From positions 167,501 to 231,500 of the forward strand of contig OX439137.1 of the NCBI GenBank assembly GCA_949318235.1: 64,000 nt of DNA, given 5' to 3'. Under the pieces are notes generated by a model that did no database searches, was not told where the DNA came from, and saw only the letters and a list, made by a program, of their open reading frames with translations. The DNA comes from Ecdyonurus torrentis. Its lineage: Eukaryota; Arthropoda; Insecta; Ephemeroptera; Heptageniidae. Shown here one piece after another: positions 25,511 through 55,221 of the stretch. A program made the translations under genes and the position numbers. How positions within the stretch are numbered: the stretch's first letter is position 1; each line of letters begins with the position of its first letter.

Positions 25511-27404
25511 GAGTGAGTGAGTGAGTGAGTGAGTGAGTGAGTGAGTGAGTGAGTGAGTGAGTGAGTGAGTGAGTGAGTGAGTGAGTGAGTGAGTGAGTGA
25601 GTGAGTGAGTGAGTGAGTGAGTGAGTGAGTGAGTGAGTGAGTGAGTGAGTGAGTGAGTGAGTGAGTGAGTGAGTGAGTGAGTGAGTGAGTGAGTGAGTGA
25701 GTGAGTGAGTGAGTGAGTGAGTGAGTGAGTGAGTGAGTGAGTGAGTGAGTGAGTGAGTGAGTGAGTGAGTGAGTGAGTGAGTGAGTGAGTGAGTGAGTGA
25801 GTGAGTGAGTGAGTGAGTGAGTGAGTGAGTGAGTGAGTGAGTGAGTGAGTGAGTGAGTGAGTGAGTGAGTGAGTGAGTGAGTGAGTGAGTGAGTGAGTGA
25901 GTGAGTGAGTGAGTGAGTGAGTGAGTGAGTGAGTGAGTGAGTGAGTGAGTGAGTGAGTGAGTGAGTGAGTGAGTGAGTGAGTGAGTGAGTGAGTGAGTGA
26001 GTGAGTGAGTGAGTGAGTGAGTGAGTGAGTGAGTGAGTGAGTGAGTGAGTGAGTGAGTGAGTGAGTGAGTGAGTGAGTGAGTGAGTGAGTGAGTGAGTGA
26101 GTGAGTGAGTGAGTGAGTGAGTGAGTGAGTGAGTGAGTGAGTGAGTGAGTGAGTGAGTGAGTGAGTGAGTGAGTGAGTGAGTGAGTGAGTGAGTGAGTGA
26201 GTGAGTGAGTGAGTGAGTGAGTGAGTGAGTGAGTGAGTGAGTGAGTGAGTGAGTGAGTGAGTGAGTGAGTGAGTGAGTGAGTGAGTGAGTGAGTGAGTGA
26301 GTGAGTGAGTGAGTGAGTGAGTGAGTGAGTGAGTGAGTGAGTGAGTGAGTGAGTGAGTGAGTGAGTGAGTGAGTGAGTGAGTGAGTGAGTGAGTGAGTGA
26401 GTGAGTGAGTGAGTGAGTGAGTGAGTGAGTGAGTGAGTGAGTGAGTGAGTGAGTGAGTGAGTGAGTGAGTGAGTGAGTGAGTGAGTGAGTGAGTGAGTGA
26501 GTGAGTGAGTGAGTGAGTGAGTGAGTGAGTGAGTGAGTGAGTGAGTGAGTGAGTGAGTGAGTGAGTGAGTGAGTGAGTGAGTGAGTGAGTGAGTGAGTGA
26601 GTGAGTGAGTGAGTGAGTGAGTGAGTGAGTGAGTGAGTGAGTGAGTGAGTGAGTGAGTGAGTGAGTGAGTGAGTGAGTGAGTGAGTGAGTGAGTGAGTGA
26701 GTGAGTGAGTGAGTGAGTGAGTGAGTGAGTGAGTGAGTGAGTGAGTGAGTGAGTGAGTGAGTGAGTGAGTGAGTGAGTGAGTGAGTGAGTGAGTGAGTGA
26801 GTGAGTGAGTGAGTGAGTGAGTGAGTGAGTGAGTGAGTGAGTGAGTGAGTGAGTGAGTGAGTGAGTGAGTGAGTGAGTGAGTGAGTGAGTGAGTGAGTGA
26901 GTGAGTGAGTGAGTGAGTGAGTGAGTGAGTGAGTGAGTGAGTGAGTGAGTGAGTGAGTGAGTGAGTGAGTGAGTGAGTGAGTGAGTGAGTGAGTGAGTGA
27001 GTGAGTGAGTGAGTGAGTGAGTGAGTGAGTGAGTGAGTGAGTGAGTGAGTGAGTGAGTGAGTGAGTGAGTGAGTGAGTGAGTGAGTGAGTGAGTGAGTGA
27101 GTGAGTGAGTGAGTGAGTGAGTGAGTGAGTGAGTGAGTGAGTGAGTGAGTGAGTGAGTGAGTGAGTGAGTGAGTGAGTGAGTGAGTGAGTGAGTGAGTGA
27201 GTGAGTGAGTGAGTGAGTGAGTGAGTGAGTGAGTGAGTGAGTGAGTGAGTGAGTGAGTGAGTGAGTGAGTGAGTGAGTGAGTGAGTGAGTGAGTGAGTGA
27301 GTGAGTGAGTGAGTGAGTGAGTGAGTGAGTGAGTGAGTGAGTGAGTGAGTGAGTGAGTGAGTGAGTGAGTGAGTGAGTGAGTGACTGACTGACTGACTGA
27401 CTGA
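25511..27404. repeat. TGAG/GTGA tetranucleotide array, about 473 units
   Basis: About 1.87 kb without a single substitution, then four or five TGAC variants at the right edge (27384-27403). Confidence 0.98.
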
Positions 27405-27582
27405 GTAAGCACTATTTTGCGGCGCTATTTTGCTTATTGTATAAGTATTTTTGCATATAAATGTTCAATTTGGCATGCATTGCTGAGTCTGGAAGGCAGA
27501 AAACTAACGCATAATGCCTATGCTTGTATGTATTAATATCAAAAACGTGTTTTATGATGTATATGTGTAACAAAAGAAAAAA

Positions 27583-28572
27583 TAAAGTGTGCTTGCAAGT
27601 TGCATAGATTGAAGTATCTGCATTATTTAGCGAGTTACTGGTTTTCTCATTTTACAGAAATTTAATATGCGTTCAAATGGACCAAAAAGAGTCATTTATG
27701 CACCGTAAATTTTTATTTTAGATACTGAAAAATTAAGTTTAGATTTACAAAATGTACCTCAAAATTCACCTAAAACATGTTTTTTACAAAATTATTAAAA
27801 CACAAAAAGTTTTTTGAAAAAGAAATTAAGAATTGTTTCTTCTTATTTCGACTTCCTTGAAACCACTTTTCGACTATAGCGTCACAAAAAATAAAGCTAC
27901 AACAATTGCAAGTGAAGTAGCATTTAAAACGGAAACATATGTAACATTTTAAAGCTAGTGCAATATTATTTTAGTTTACCTACAAAAGCAAAGAACTACT
28001 ATTTTTGGACTTATTTTTGGATTTTATTCTCGACGTTATGACATTAATGTCTAAGTTTATATTTTTGCACATGAAACAGTGCGTTATATAGTCACCTTTT
28101 AAAAGTTTCTGAAGGGCTACGTCGTTAGTTTTAAAGCTATTGTCATATTTTAAAATTGAGTAATTTTTGACGATTTTAGTACCTTTATTTTTGCATATGA
28201 TCGTAATATTTGTTACAAACGATTTTGTGATTGCGAGACTGCTAACATTTATTTAAAAAATTTCCTTAAATAGGCTAGCATAGTAAAACCAACACTTTTT
28301 TTTATTGTTTTGCGAAAAACATTTGGATGAAAGTAGGTTTTCACTCATTTATCTCAATTAGAACGCAATAATAAGATAGGGCGTAAAACACGTGATAACA
28401 TATGATGTGACCAAAATGTGACGAGGTACGTTTCATAATTTTATGTATCACAATGATATTAAAATATTTCGTAATGTTAATATATTTCATGTTAAAGTTC
28501 TGTAAAATGACAAAATCAATAATTTGACTAGTAGCGGATACTTCAAAATATGCAACTTGCAAGCACACTTTA
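27583..28572. repeat. 1-kb segment bounded by inverted repeats
   Basis: AAATAAAGTGTGCTTGCAAG.. at 27583 is the reverse complement of ..CTTGCAAGCACACTTTATTT at 28553-28572, with GATACTTCAA further in. Only the right-hand version exists in copy A, so this may be an inserted element. Body AT-rich, no gene. Confidence 0.6.
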
Positions 28573-28810
28573 TTTTACCCTTGTTATACACATAACAATC
28601 ATTATAACACGTAAAGATACAAATTATTTTCTATTTGATTGCAAATTATTTATACTACTTAAGCAATTTAAGATTGTTTTCCGTCTTGTAGTCTCAGCAA
28701 AGCATGCCAAATTGAAAATTTCTTTGCTGACAATGCTGATACAAAAAGCAAAACAGCGCCACAAAATAGTTTCATTGGAGCATAATTTATTTTAAGTCAA
28801 ATTTGTTTCT

Positions 28811-29136
28811 ACAAAAGACACAAAATAAGCATTTTTTAAAATAATAATAATAATTTTATTTTTTTATACAGTTTTACATTATGTCTTTATTTAGATTTCT
28901 ATATATTTTTTATATTAATTCGATAAGTATAATAATGCTATAATTATTTATTAAAAGCCATATGTATCAATTATTACTATAAAATAAAAAGAGAAAATAA
29001 ATAGGGCTAATTGCGGTCTGATTTCGAATTTATTAGATACGCTGTTACATTGCTGTTCACTGGAGATAAGGAATAACTTTTATTTGATCACTAAAGATAA
29101 GGCCTTTTGGCGCGACCAAGACGATATATGAATATA
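28811..29136. other. AT-rich sequence upstream of the protease-ankyrin gene
   Basis: Promoter and 5' exon are expected near or upstream of here, but no convincing TATA/initiator pair can be singled out. Confidence 0.4.
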
Positions 29137-29146
29137 TGTGTGTGTG

Positions 29147-29177
<31 letters not shown>

Positions 29178-29224
29178 ATGTGTGTGTGTAGGTGTGTATG
29201 TGTGTGTGTGTATGTGTGTGTGAG
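29137..29224. repeat. GT microsatellite, interrupted
   Basis: (GT)n with TATG and AGGT interruptions, just upstream of the first coding exon. Confidence 0.93.
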
Positions 29225-29282
29225 TGTATGCACATACTTGTCTTATTAATTCGTTTACATAAATAACATACATTGTTACATT

Positions 29283-29291
29283 ATGTTTCAG
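29283..29291 (+). promoter_or_regulatory. Probable splice acceptor just upstream of the start codon
   Basis: TATGTTTCAG precedes the coding exon, so the 5' UTR is probably split by an intron. I could not place the upstream non-coding exon or the promoter. A GT microsatellite (29137-29224) lies directly upstream. Confidence 0.5.
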
Positions 29292-29297
29292 ATAATA

Positions 29298-45990
<16,693 letters not shown>

Positions 45991-46733
45991 ATTGTTTACT
46001 TTTGCTATAATCTCTAAATATATTTTAACTTTATGATTATCTGTTAAATACTTTTATTTTAAGTGACTTGATTGTTATCCAACACAAAAGTCAATCAAAT
46101 ATTTGCAAGATAAAACTTTAATTTCTTTTATTCTTGTTTTAATTTTTTTTAATTTTTTTTTATTCTAATATTTTACTCAAATAAATTTAAACAAATTTAA
46201 TAATTAAAAATTTGTGTTTTCTTTCAATTATTTATCTAAAAATTATTAGAAATTAGAAAATATTTCTATAGCAAATATTTTAGAACATTATTTCTTTATT
46301 TATTTTACATTTTTGTAAACAGCTATAGCTGCAATTTTATATAAGATTTCATAAAATCTCAAAATGTTAAAAAGTTTAGCAAATCAATTTTTGAACGGAT
46401 ATAAAAATAAAACTATTTGATTTTGTTTGCATACATTCTTATCGAGCAAATACCCAGTTTAAGTTTACGTAGCAGGAGTTACAACTGTCATTGTTTACAG
46501 ATCGTTTGATAACATTTATTTTAACGCAGTCAGTTAAAAATGTGTTTTTATTGAATAAGTTTCTTTTTAACATTAAGTATTTTATATTTTATTTGAAGTC
46601 CATTTGTAGCTTCTTAATTACATGAACGCTAGAGTAAGGATAGTCCGTAGTTGTCAGTTTGTTAGTATTGTTGTTGTGCGCTAGTTGACGTGCAGTTGTT
46701 TGTAGTGAGCAAGGTCAGTGAAGCACTTTGTGA
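45991..46733. other. 3' flank of the protease-ankyrin gene
   Basis: AT-rich; after about 46610 the composition changes to a TG-rich stretch leading into the minisatellite. Confidence 0.6.
46180..46185 (+). terminator. Candidate poly(A) signal AATAAA of the protease-ankyrin gene
   Basis: First perfect AATAAA after the stop codon, 190 bp downstream, in a T-rich stretch. Confidence 0.5.
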
Positions 46734-46734
46734 C

Positions 46735-47474
<740 letters not shown>

Positions 47475-47991
47475 TACAATTAAATTTATTATTTATAATA
47501 ATTATTATTTTTTTTAGATTAATCGTTATTATAAACTCTGTATTCTATTTTTAAAAAATAATTATTTTAAAATTTTATTTTAGAATAGACAACTAGCACC
47601 TAATTTTTTTTATTTCTTGCACCAAGTAAGTGAAATTAATTTTTTATTGGAATAAAAAAAGAAGTTTTTTTTAATTTTATATTTTCCATTTTGACAAAAT
47701 GATAAATGATACGTCAGTCAAAAAGATAGCATGAAAGAACTAATCAGTATTTGTGGCAGAAGTTTCTTTCACTGCAAGTGGTCTATTAAATTTGAAATTA
47801 AAAATATTAAAGCTTGCTATTTCTTTAGATATTTATAATTTAAAGCTAAATTTCATTTTTTGTTTTTTACATCTCTCTCTCTCTCTCTCTCTGTCAATCA
47901 CTTCTCACATTCATTTTGTATATTTGCAGGTAACGTCGCCACTCTAGACAAACATTGCCGAGGTTACGATTAACAACCTTCTTGACATGTC

Positions 47992-48137
<146 letters not shown>

Positions 48138-48832
48138 GATAGCGGGGAGGTATTAATTTAGATAAATGCAAAACTAAGATACATTAAGCTGTAGTCAAAA
48201 TATAAAGTGCTAGAAATGTACGTAAATCAAGGTATCGCTGCTTAATTGTTTCTTAAGAAAGCATTTTCTTCATAGGTGATGTGTAATTTGTCATTATTTT
48301 TGCATTGCCTGGCTGGCAGTTTGCTTATTTTATTACTTAACTTTATAACAATTAATTAACAATTTTACATTTAGGATTTACTTACATCATTAATATTTAA
48401 AATAACAGCCTTCTGTCTTGGTCTAGATATTTAAAACTTCTATAACAATTATTATACAAATTTTTCCTTTATTTACATTTAAATTTGTTAGTATAAAAAA
48501 TCAAACAATTAAAAAATTAAGTAATATTAGTTTTTTTTCTTGTAAAAAAATTACTAGTACAATTACTTAGTAAAAACGTATCTAATTTGATTTTTAAGTT
48601 AGCATTACAGTAAGTTACATAAATATTTGCTTGTGTTGTCACGTGCACACAGCGCAATACAGAATTATTTAAATATTTCAGCTTCAGTTTGAATTTCAAT
48701 TGACTCAAAAACATTGCCAAATATTTCTTTATTTAAAATTAAATTGTGTATTATGTCAAAGTTGTCCAAGTTATTTAGTGCTCACATATGCAGTCTTGTT
48801 TGTTTGACTATTCTAATATTTAATATTTTCAG

Positions 48833-48908
48833 GAATAGAAGCAGACAGTTGAAGATCGACAGCCGCAGTGTGGACATAGACAGCTTTGACCTTGACATCT
48901 CAGCCTGA
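48833..48908 (+). other. Exon-like conserved block, copy 1
   Basis: Follows an acceptor-like TTAATATTTTCAG. One frame is open from the AG to TGA (RSRQLKIDSRSVDIDSFD..). Contains TGACCTTGA at 48887-48895, an extended nuclear-receptor half-site. Nearly identical to 52113-52188 while flanks diverge. Could be a terminal exon, a non-coding RNA exon or a recent conversion tract. Confidence 0.35.
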
Positions 48909-49105
48909 CACGTGGCTTAATTGTGCTGTTGTATATTGTGAGTAACATAGAACTTCTGTTTGTCGTCAGCTTTGTGTGTGTGTGTCGGCTATCGGCAAAA
49001 CTATTTTATAAAACTTTTTGAATTGTTTGAAGCAATTTTTTATTTAAAAAAATAATTGCTTTTGCCCTAGCACTATAACGAACCACTAAGTCAAGAAGGT
49101 TTAGA

Positions 49106-49193
49106 AAGAAAGAGAGAGAGAGGGAGAGAGAGAGCGAGAGACAGAGAGAGAGGGAGAGAGAGAGGGAGAGAGAGAGAGGGAGAGAGAGAGAGA
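49106..49193. repeat. GA microsatellite, interrupted
   Basis: (GA)n with GGGAGA variants. Confidence 0.92.
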
Positions 49194-49229
49194 TGCAGGC
49201 AGTAAAAAACAACAGCTAAAATGCATCTT

Positions 49230-49281
49230 TCTTCTCTATCTCTCTTTCACTGCCTGTCTCTCTCTCTCTTTCTCTCTCTGT

Positions 49282-49379
<98 letters not shown>

Positions 49380-49408
49380 CACTCACACTCACACTCACAC
49401 ACACACAT
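49230..49408. repeat. CT then AC microsatellite
   Basis: CT-rich lead, then (AC)n of about 60 units with a few ACTC variants. Confidence 0.95.
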
Positions 49409-49562
49409 ATACACAATTATAAATAATTAATAAAATAACATTAAACTTTTAAAATTTTTAATACTGAAGATATTCTGTTAATATATGTATTAGACAAAAC
49501 GGCAGATATGTAATAAGGCAGAGCCATAAATATTGATGGACGAAGAGAGCAGGAGCATAATT

Positions 49563-49575
49563 GAGAGAGAGAGAC

Positions 49576-49660
<85 letters not shown>

Positions 49661-49662
49661 AG
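49563..49662. repeat. GA microsatellite ending in a G run
   Basis: (GA)n, then ten G at about 49651-49660. Confidence 0.95.
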
Positions 49663-49899
49663 GGACTATAAAGACAGAGAGAGAAATAAACAGAGATAAA
49701 CGATAATCAAACCAAAGACTGCATATTTTTTACACCTTTTTTTCCTTTTTTTTCATTTAGTAAAAAATGTGATTTCTTTTAAATACAAATAATTGATATA
49801 AAAAAGTTTTTTCTTCTAAAAAAAATATACATAGGAGCATTTCTAATTGAATTTATTGAGAGGGTGCTTTATGTTGTATCTTCATGCTTATGTATTATC

Positions 49900-50529
49900 T
49901 TTAAATAAAATTAAATAAATATTTGCTCATCAGATCAGGAGCATACTAGATTGATAATAGCATTGAGATCAGGAGCATAATACAGAGAGACAGTGAGAGA
50001 GAGAGAGGGGAAGGGAGACAGAGAGAGAAGGTGGTGGGAATAGGAAGAAAGAGAGATATAAACAGAGATTGCTAAACCTTTAGGACTGCAATTTTTTTTT
50101 TTTTTTTTTGAGAAAAATATGATAATATTTAAAAAAAAATACAAATACTTGATTGAAAAAATAAATAAAATAAAAAAATAAATAAATCTCTCTAATATTT
50201 AAATTTAAAATAAAACATCTGCAGTATTGAAAATATAAATGATACGAATCAAAGTTTTTAATTTAATTTAAAATAAATAGGTTAGTTTTTTTTTTTTTCA
50301 AAAAAAACATTTTTATTTCGTTGTATATGTATTGTTAAATTTTTATTTATATATATCTACGATATTAAGGTTAATAAATAAAATCTTATTGCAAAATTTG
50401 AAATTTTTTTTTTATTATTATTATTATTTTTTTTTTTTGCATTTTCAGGTTAAAGTTAAATTTATTTTAAAAATAAAATTTTTTGTTGCTAAAATTTAGG
50501 TAAATAAAAATGTAAAAAGATTTCGAAAG
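49900..50529. other. AT-rich spacer between the two duplicated segments
   Basis: GA-rich 49985-50030, poly(T) 50092-50109 and homopolymer runs. No gene. Confidence 0.6.
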
Positions 50530-50919
50530 TTAGTCAAAATAAAAAGTGGTAGAAATGTACGTAAGTCCAGGTATTTGCTACTTTATTGTTTCTTAAGAAA
50601 TAATGTTAATTATAGGTTATCTTTTATTTGCTAGTATTGTTGCATTGCCAGGCTGCCAGATTGATTATTGTATCAATTAACTTTATAACAATTAATTTTA
50701 AAACTTATAGACTTGCGTGCATCGTTAATATTTAAAATAACAACTTTCTGGCTTGGGTTAGATTTTTAAAATTTCTATAACAATATTTTGGATGCTCAAT
50801 ATAACAAGCTTTAACGTTACTTAATTGTTACTTTTTCAAAAACCATAATTGAAAATGCAACTTTTTACTTCATCCTTTTTTTTTTTTTTTTTTTTTCAAA
50901 AAAAATGTTTTAAATCTTG

Positions 50920-51215
50920 CAGCATATCTGTACTACCTTATCTGTATCTTTATACCCCTCTCATATCCTAGCATTTCGACCACATTTTTGTAGATTCTAA
51001 TGTATTGGCGAGCATAAGGAAAACGTCTTTTCTCTTATTTTTGGCATAAATAAAAGTGCATTATAACTTAATACATTTTTCTCATATTTTTGTACCTTAT
51101 TAGAAGCTACAAAAGAGTTTTTAATTAAGATTTGAAGCTTTTTTTGTATTAAAAAAATTAAAGTTTTTTTTCCTATGCTGTCCTGTGTATTCATGATCAA
51201 CAAAATGGCGGATTT
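50920..51215. repeat. Dispersed repeat Z copy
   Basis: GTACCTTATTAGAAGCTACAAA, GATTTGAAGCTTTTTTTG-type words and TTCCTATGCTGTCCTGTGTA. Confidence 0.72.
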
Positions 51216-51639
51216 TAAATATTGGTGCAAGCTTTTTAATATGAGTTGAACCGCTCTACAGATACAATCATTATTCGTCTTATTCAGTTTTTTTTTAATA
51301 ATTGTGTTTTTTTTTACATTGTATAAGTATTGGTAAATATTTTGTGAGGTTTTTTAACAAAAAGTATAGTTGTCGATGCATCAAATATACTGTCAATTTT
51401 AATTAAACTATAACTTTTATATAATTAATCTTATACAACAATTCAATAAACAGATATCGTTAGTGTAAATACAATAATTGAACTCTAAAATGTAACATTT
51501 AAAAAACACTTTTTTTATTTACAAAAAGTGTAAAAAGTTATAAAATTTTAAATACAAATTAAATTTTATTAATTTATTTTGCCTTGGGGAAAAAAATCTA
51601 AAAACTTTTCTAATTTGATATTAATTTTAACATTATAGT

Positions 51640-51935
51640 AAATTAAAGGCATAGACAACATGAAAACATTTGCATTTAAATAACAAATCACTTGATGGGA
51701 CTTATATAAATAACATTAATTGGTCTCAAAACCCAACTGTAGCCCCATAGCAGTGATCAGAAAATTTCGATTTATGCAACCCGCACAACATTTTTATTCT
51801 AGTTTTTGCCTGTTTATGACGTCATAAACAGGAATATTCACGCAAATTGCATAATTTACACTTTTCTCAAACTCTCTTGTAGGGCTACATTAACATTCTT
51901 ATAAAAAATATCATCAGTTTTGTAGATCACATTTT
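51640..51935. repeat. Dispersed repeat Y copy
   Basis: AAAGGCATAGACAAC, CACTTGATGGGACTTA, GCAACCCGCACAACATTTTT, ATGACGTCATAAACAGG, CTCTCTTGTAGGGCTACATT. Confidence 0.78.
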
Positions 51936-52112
51936 GTGTTTAGAACATGTTGTTTCAATGTTTCAGTCTGAATTTCAAATGAACTAAAACATATTGCCAA
52001 GTCTTTATTTTATTTAAATTAAAATGTGTATTATGTCAAAGTTGTCCAAGTTATTTAGTGCTCACATATGCCGTCTTGTTTGTTTGACTATTCTAATATT
52101 TAATATTTTCAG

Positions 52113-52188
52113 GAATAGAAGCAGACAGTTGAAGATCGACAGCCGCAGTGTGGACATAGACAGCTTTGACCTTGACATCTCAGCCTGA
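52113..52188 (+). other. Exon-like conserved block, copy 2
   Basis: Identical to 48833-48908 after the same acceptor-like sequence; the whole 48760-48990 / 52030-52290 block shows one substitution plus one 29-bp indel. Confidence 0.35.
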
Positions 52189-52223
52189 CACGTGGCTGCA
52201 CACGTGTCACGTCAGTCCACGTG
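52189..52223. promoter_or_regulatory. Cluster of three CACGTG E-boxes
   Basis: CACGTG at 52189-52194, 52201-52206 and 52218-52223 in 35 bp. Copy 1 retains only one because 29 bp between CACGTGG repeats are absent. Binding by bHLH factors is inference. Confidence 0.35.
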
Positions 52224-52279
52224 GCTTAATTGTGCTGTTGTATATTGTGAGTAACATAGAACTTCTGTTTGTCGTCAGC

Positions 52280-52621
<342 letters not shown>

Positions 52622-52898
52622 TCTTCTCTTTTGCCTTTGCATTCTATTGCACCGCTAGTTCAATAAAGTTAAGAAAGAGAGAGAGAGAGATAGAAAAATG
52701 CAGAAAGTCAAAAAAAGGAGCTAAATTAAATGCAACTTTCTCCTTTATCTCTCTCTCTCTCTCTCTCTCTCTCACATATAAAATAACATTAAAAACTTTA
52801 ACACTGAAGATATTCTGTAAAAGTAAATATAAGGTAAAGAGGCAGATAAATAGTAAAGTGGAACCATAAAGATTGATGTTAAAGAAATCAAGAGCATA

Positions 52899-52899
<1 letters not shown>

Positions 52900-52965
<66 letters not shown>

Positions 52966-52966
52966 C
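52900..52966. repeat. GA microsatellite
   Basis: (GA)n; counterpart of 49563-49662. Confidence 0.95.
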
Positions 52967-53424
52967 AGAGAAGAGGGGAGGGAATACAAATCAGAGAGAT
53001 GTAATCAGATATTGCTGCTTTTGTCTGTTTTTATATTTCTACATTTCACTCTCTCGCATTCTATTAAATTTACATTACAAAAATAATTGATAACAAAACA
53101 TTGTAATCGTAAGTACGACGATCAAACTCAGGACTGCGATTTTTTTTTTTTTTTTTTAATTTTTAGGACAAAAATATAAAAATATATTTAAATACAAATA
53201 CAAATCTTTTAAATATAAGAGCATTTTTAATAGCATTTATTGCCAGGGTGCTAAATGTTGTATATTAATCTTTATGTTTTATCTTTACAGTGAAAAAACT
53301 TAAATATTTATTCGTGTTTTCATGTACTCACAGATCAATACATTATAGTATTGAAATTTCTCAGCGTTAGTTTGAATAACACAGAATTGGAAACATAAGT
53401 TTAAAATAACAATTTCAATTTCAG

Positions 53425-53538
53425 AACTGCATCGTCCAGACACCCTTGAGCACCACAGACGACCTTGACCTGCACTCCAAGGTCACCACAAAGGTCACTC
53501 CAAGGTCACCACAGAGGTCAATGGCACACGTCAAGTAA
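53425..53538 (+). other. Exon-like segment with nuclear-receptor half-sites
   Basis: Follows TTTCAATTTCAG and is open for 37 codons to TAA (QTPLSTTDDLDLHSK..). Higher G+C than flanks. Contains AGGTCA at 53480, 53492, 53503 and 53515 and TGACCT at 53466. Either a small exon or a regulatory cluster; no homology recognised. Confidence 0.3.
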
Positions 53539-53684
53539 CTTCTGAAATCACAACATGTAAAAATCACACAATTGACAAGTTGCAAGACAGTTTTAAAACA
53601 AAAATATGTAATGGAGGTTAGCGGTTTAAAAATATGCTTAAAGCCAAAGACCGCATAAAACAACATGCGCTTTTTAATGAATAA

Positions 53685-53990
53685 AAATGAATTGGGATCT
53701 TCAAAACTGATTACAATTTTTACCAGAATGTTAATGCAGCCCCACGAGAGAGCGTGAAAAAATTGTAAAGTATGCAATTTGCGTAAAAATTCATGTTTAT
53801 GACGTCAGAAACATGCAAAAATTAGCATGAAAATGTTATGCAGGTTACATGAAACGAATTTTCTAATCTCTGCTACGGGGCTACTCTTAGGTTTTGGGAC
53901 AAACTAACATTTTATTTGTAAATCCCATCAAGTGCTTTGTTATATAAATGCTTATGTTTTTCTCCGGTCTATTTCTTTAAAAATAACTTT
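53685..53990 (-). repeat. Dispersed repeat Y copy, inverted
   Basis: Reverse complement of the 56145-56425 type: CAGCCCCACGAGAGAGCGT, TATGACGTCAGAAACATGC, AAATCCCATCAAGTGCTTTG. Confidence 0.78.
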
Positions 53991-54289
53991 AGCTTAAAAC
54001 ATGTAAAATTATGTCTAGTATTTCTCATTTTAATTTCTCCGAAATCAGTGGAAAAGTTTTCTTAAAAATGGCAAAAAACCTGTTTTTCCCCATAAGCGTA
54101 GTGTTAAATAAGAGGACCCTTAACTTTCCCCACGTCTCCCAGTGCTAAACCGATAACCTCCATTATATATCATAATAATGTAATAAAAATTGTAAAATAA
54201 GACTGAATTAATTTTAGTCCAGTTTAAGTGAAACAAGATTTTAGCTTGAAATTTATGTTATAGAGAGGTTTCACTGATATTTAAGAGCC

Positions 54290-54530
54290 GCCATTATGTG
54301 GGTCACAAATACATAGGCCAGTATAGGAAAAAAGTCATTTTTATATTTTTAATAGCTAAATTCAAACTTATTTTTAACTCCTAATAAGCTAAGAGAATAT
54401 CACAAAAATACTTACAGTCGAAATATACTTTTATTTCTGTGACCAATGATGTAAAATAATGTTTTTCCTATGCTGGACAATGTATTAGTCACCACAAACA
54501 TGGCGGCAAAGCGCAAGGATGTGCACAAGG
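54290..54530. repeat. Dispersed repeat Z copy, inverted
   Basis: GCCGCCATTATGTGGGTCAC, CTCCTAATAAGCTA and TTTTTCCTATGCTGGACAATG.. ACCACAAACATGGCGGCAAA. Confidence 0.72.
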
Positions 54531-54734
54531 TCTTTAAACACACAAATAAATAAGCTTAAAAACATTTGTACTTATTTTTATATATTTCAACATTTTGGTG
54601 CAGTAAAGTTCAGTCACTTATCTTCACAGAAATAAGAAAATACGTAATTATGTTGTAATTATGTTAATATAGCATAAGTTATGCTGCATTAGCATAATTA
54701 GCATATTAGCTGGTATGGCCATATATGTAACTAT

Positions 54735-54960
54735 GTACTCGCAACTGTGTACTCCTCACCGAGTATAGGTTAGAGCCACTGCTGGGTGCGTACGTCAAGT
54801 GTGAGAGCACAACATGTTGCACGATGTATGTTTACATGCATTCCATGACGACGCACAGTATTCGTGGAGGTGCATGATTGATGTGATTACACCGACCAGC
54901 CTGTCTAGATGTTTCCACGGTTTCTCTAGGCTGTCATGGCGAATGCCGGGCTGTGTACTT
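54735..54960 (-). repeat. Dispersed repeat W, copy 2
   Basis: Inverted relative to 18765-19025. Followed by further unique sequence and a 29-base A run at 55071-55099. Confidence 0.7.
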
Positions 54961-55066
54961 AGGCCGTGGCCGGCCCGTGTGTGATTTTCCATTAGTTGGT
55001 CTGTCGATAAGACAATGTCTTGACTGGGACTGGGATTGGTGTATAGCACGATAACACAATATGGCA

Positions 55067-55101
<35 letters not shown>

Positions 55102-55221
55102 ATTATTGTTCAATATAACGTAAACTATGCTGTATTGAACAATCTGGGCTGAAAATAAGCTAACATAATTATTACGTAGTTATTTTTGTCCTTGTTCATT
55201 ATTTAAATATTAAAACTGTGA

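Larger units (their letters stand above)
22215..28810. repeat. Segmental duplication, copy B
   Basis: Colinear with 957-4430. Differences: MITE insertion (24240-24828), a 1.9-kb instead of 525-bp TGAG array, and about 1.1 kb of extra sequence after the array. Confidence 0.88.
48190..49900. repeat. Tandem segmental duplication, copy 1
   Basis: Colinear with 50530-53290: AGTGCTAGAAATGTACGTAA, CATTGCCTGGCTGGCAG, the exon-like block, CT/AC or GT runs, AACACTGAAGATATTCTGT-type words and a GA array in the same order. Confidence 0.85.

Noticed and set aside
25478..27412. Open frames of over 600 codons of SLTH repeats in the TGAG array, and similar frames at 3547-4283
   Set aside because: A pure tetranucleotide array is open in every frame lacking stop words. 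There is no start context, splice logic or non-repeat domain.
54735..55099. SINE call based on the A run at 55071-55099
   Set aside because: The related copy at 18765-19025 is inverted relative to the A run and has no tail, and no tRNA-like A/B boxes were convincing.
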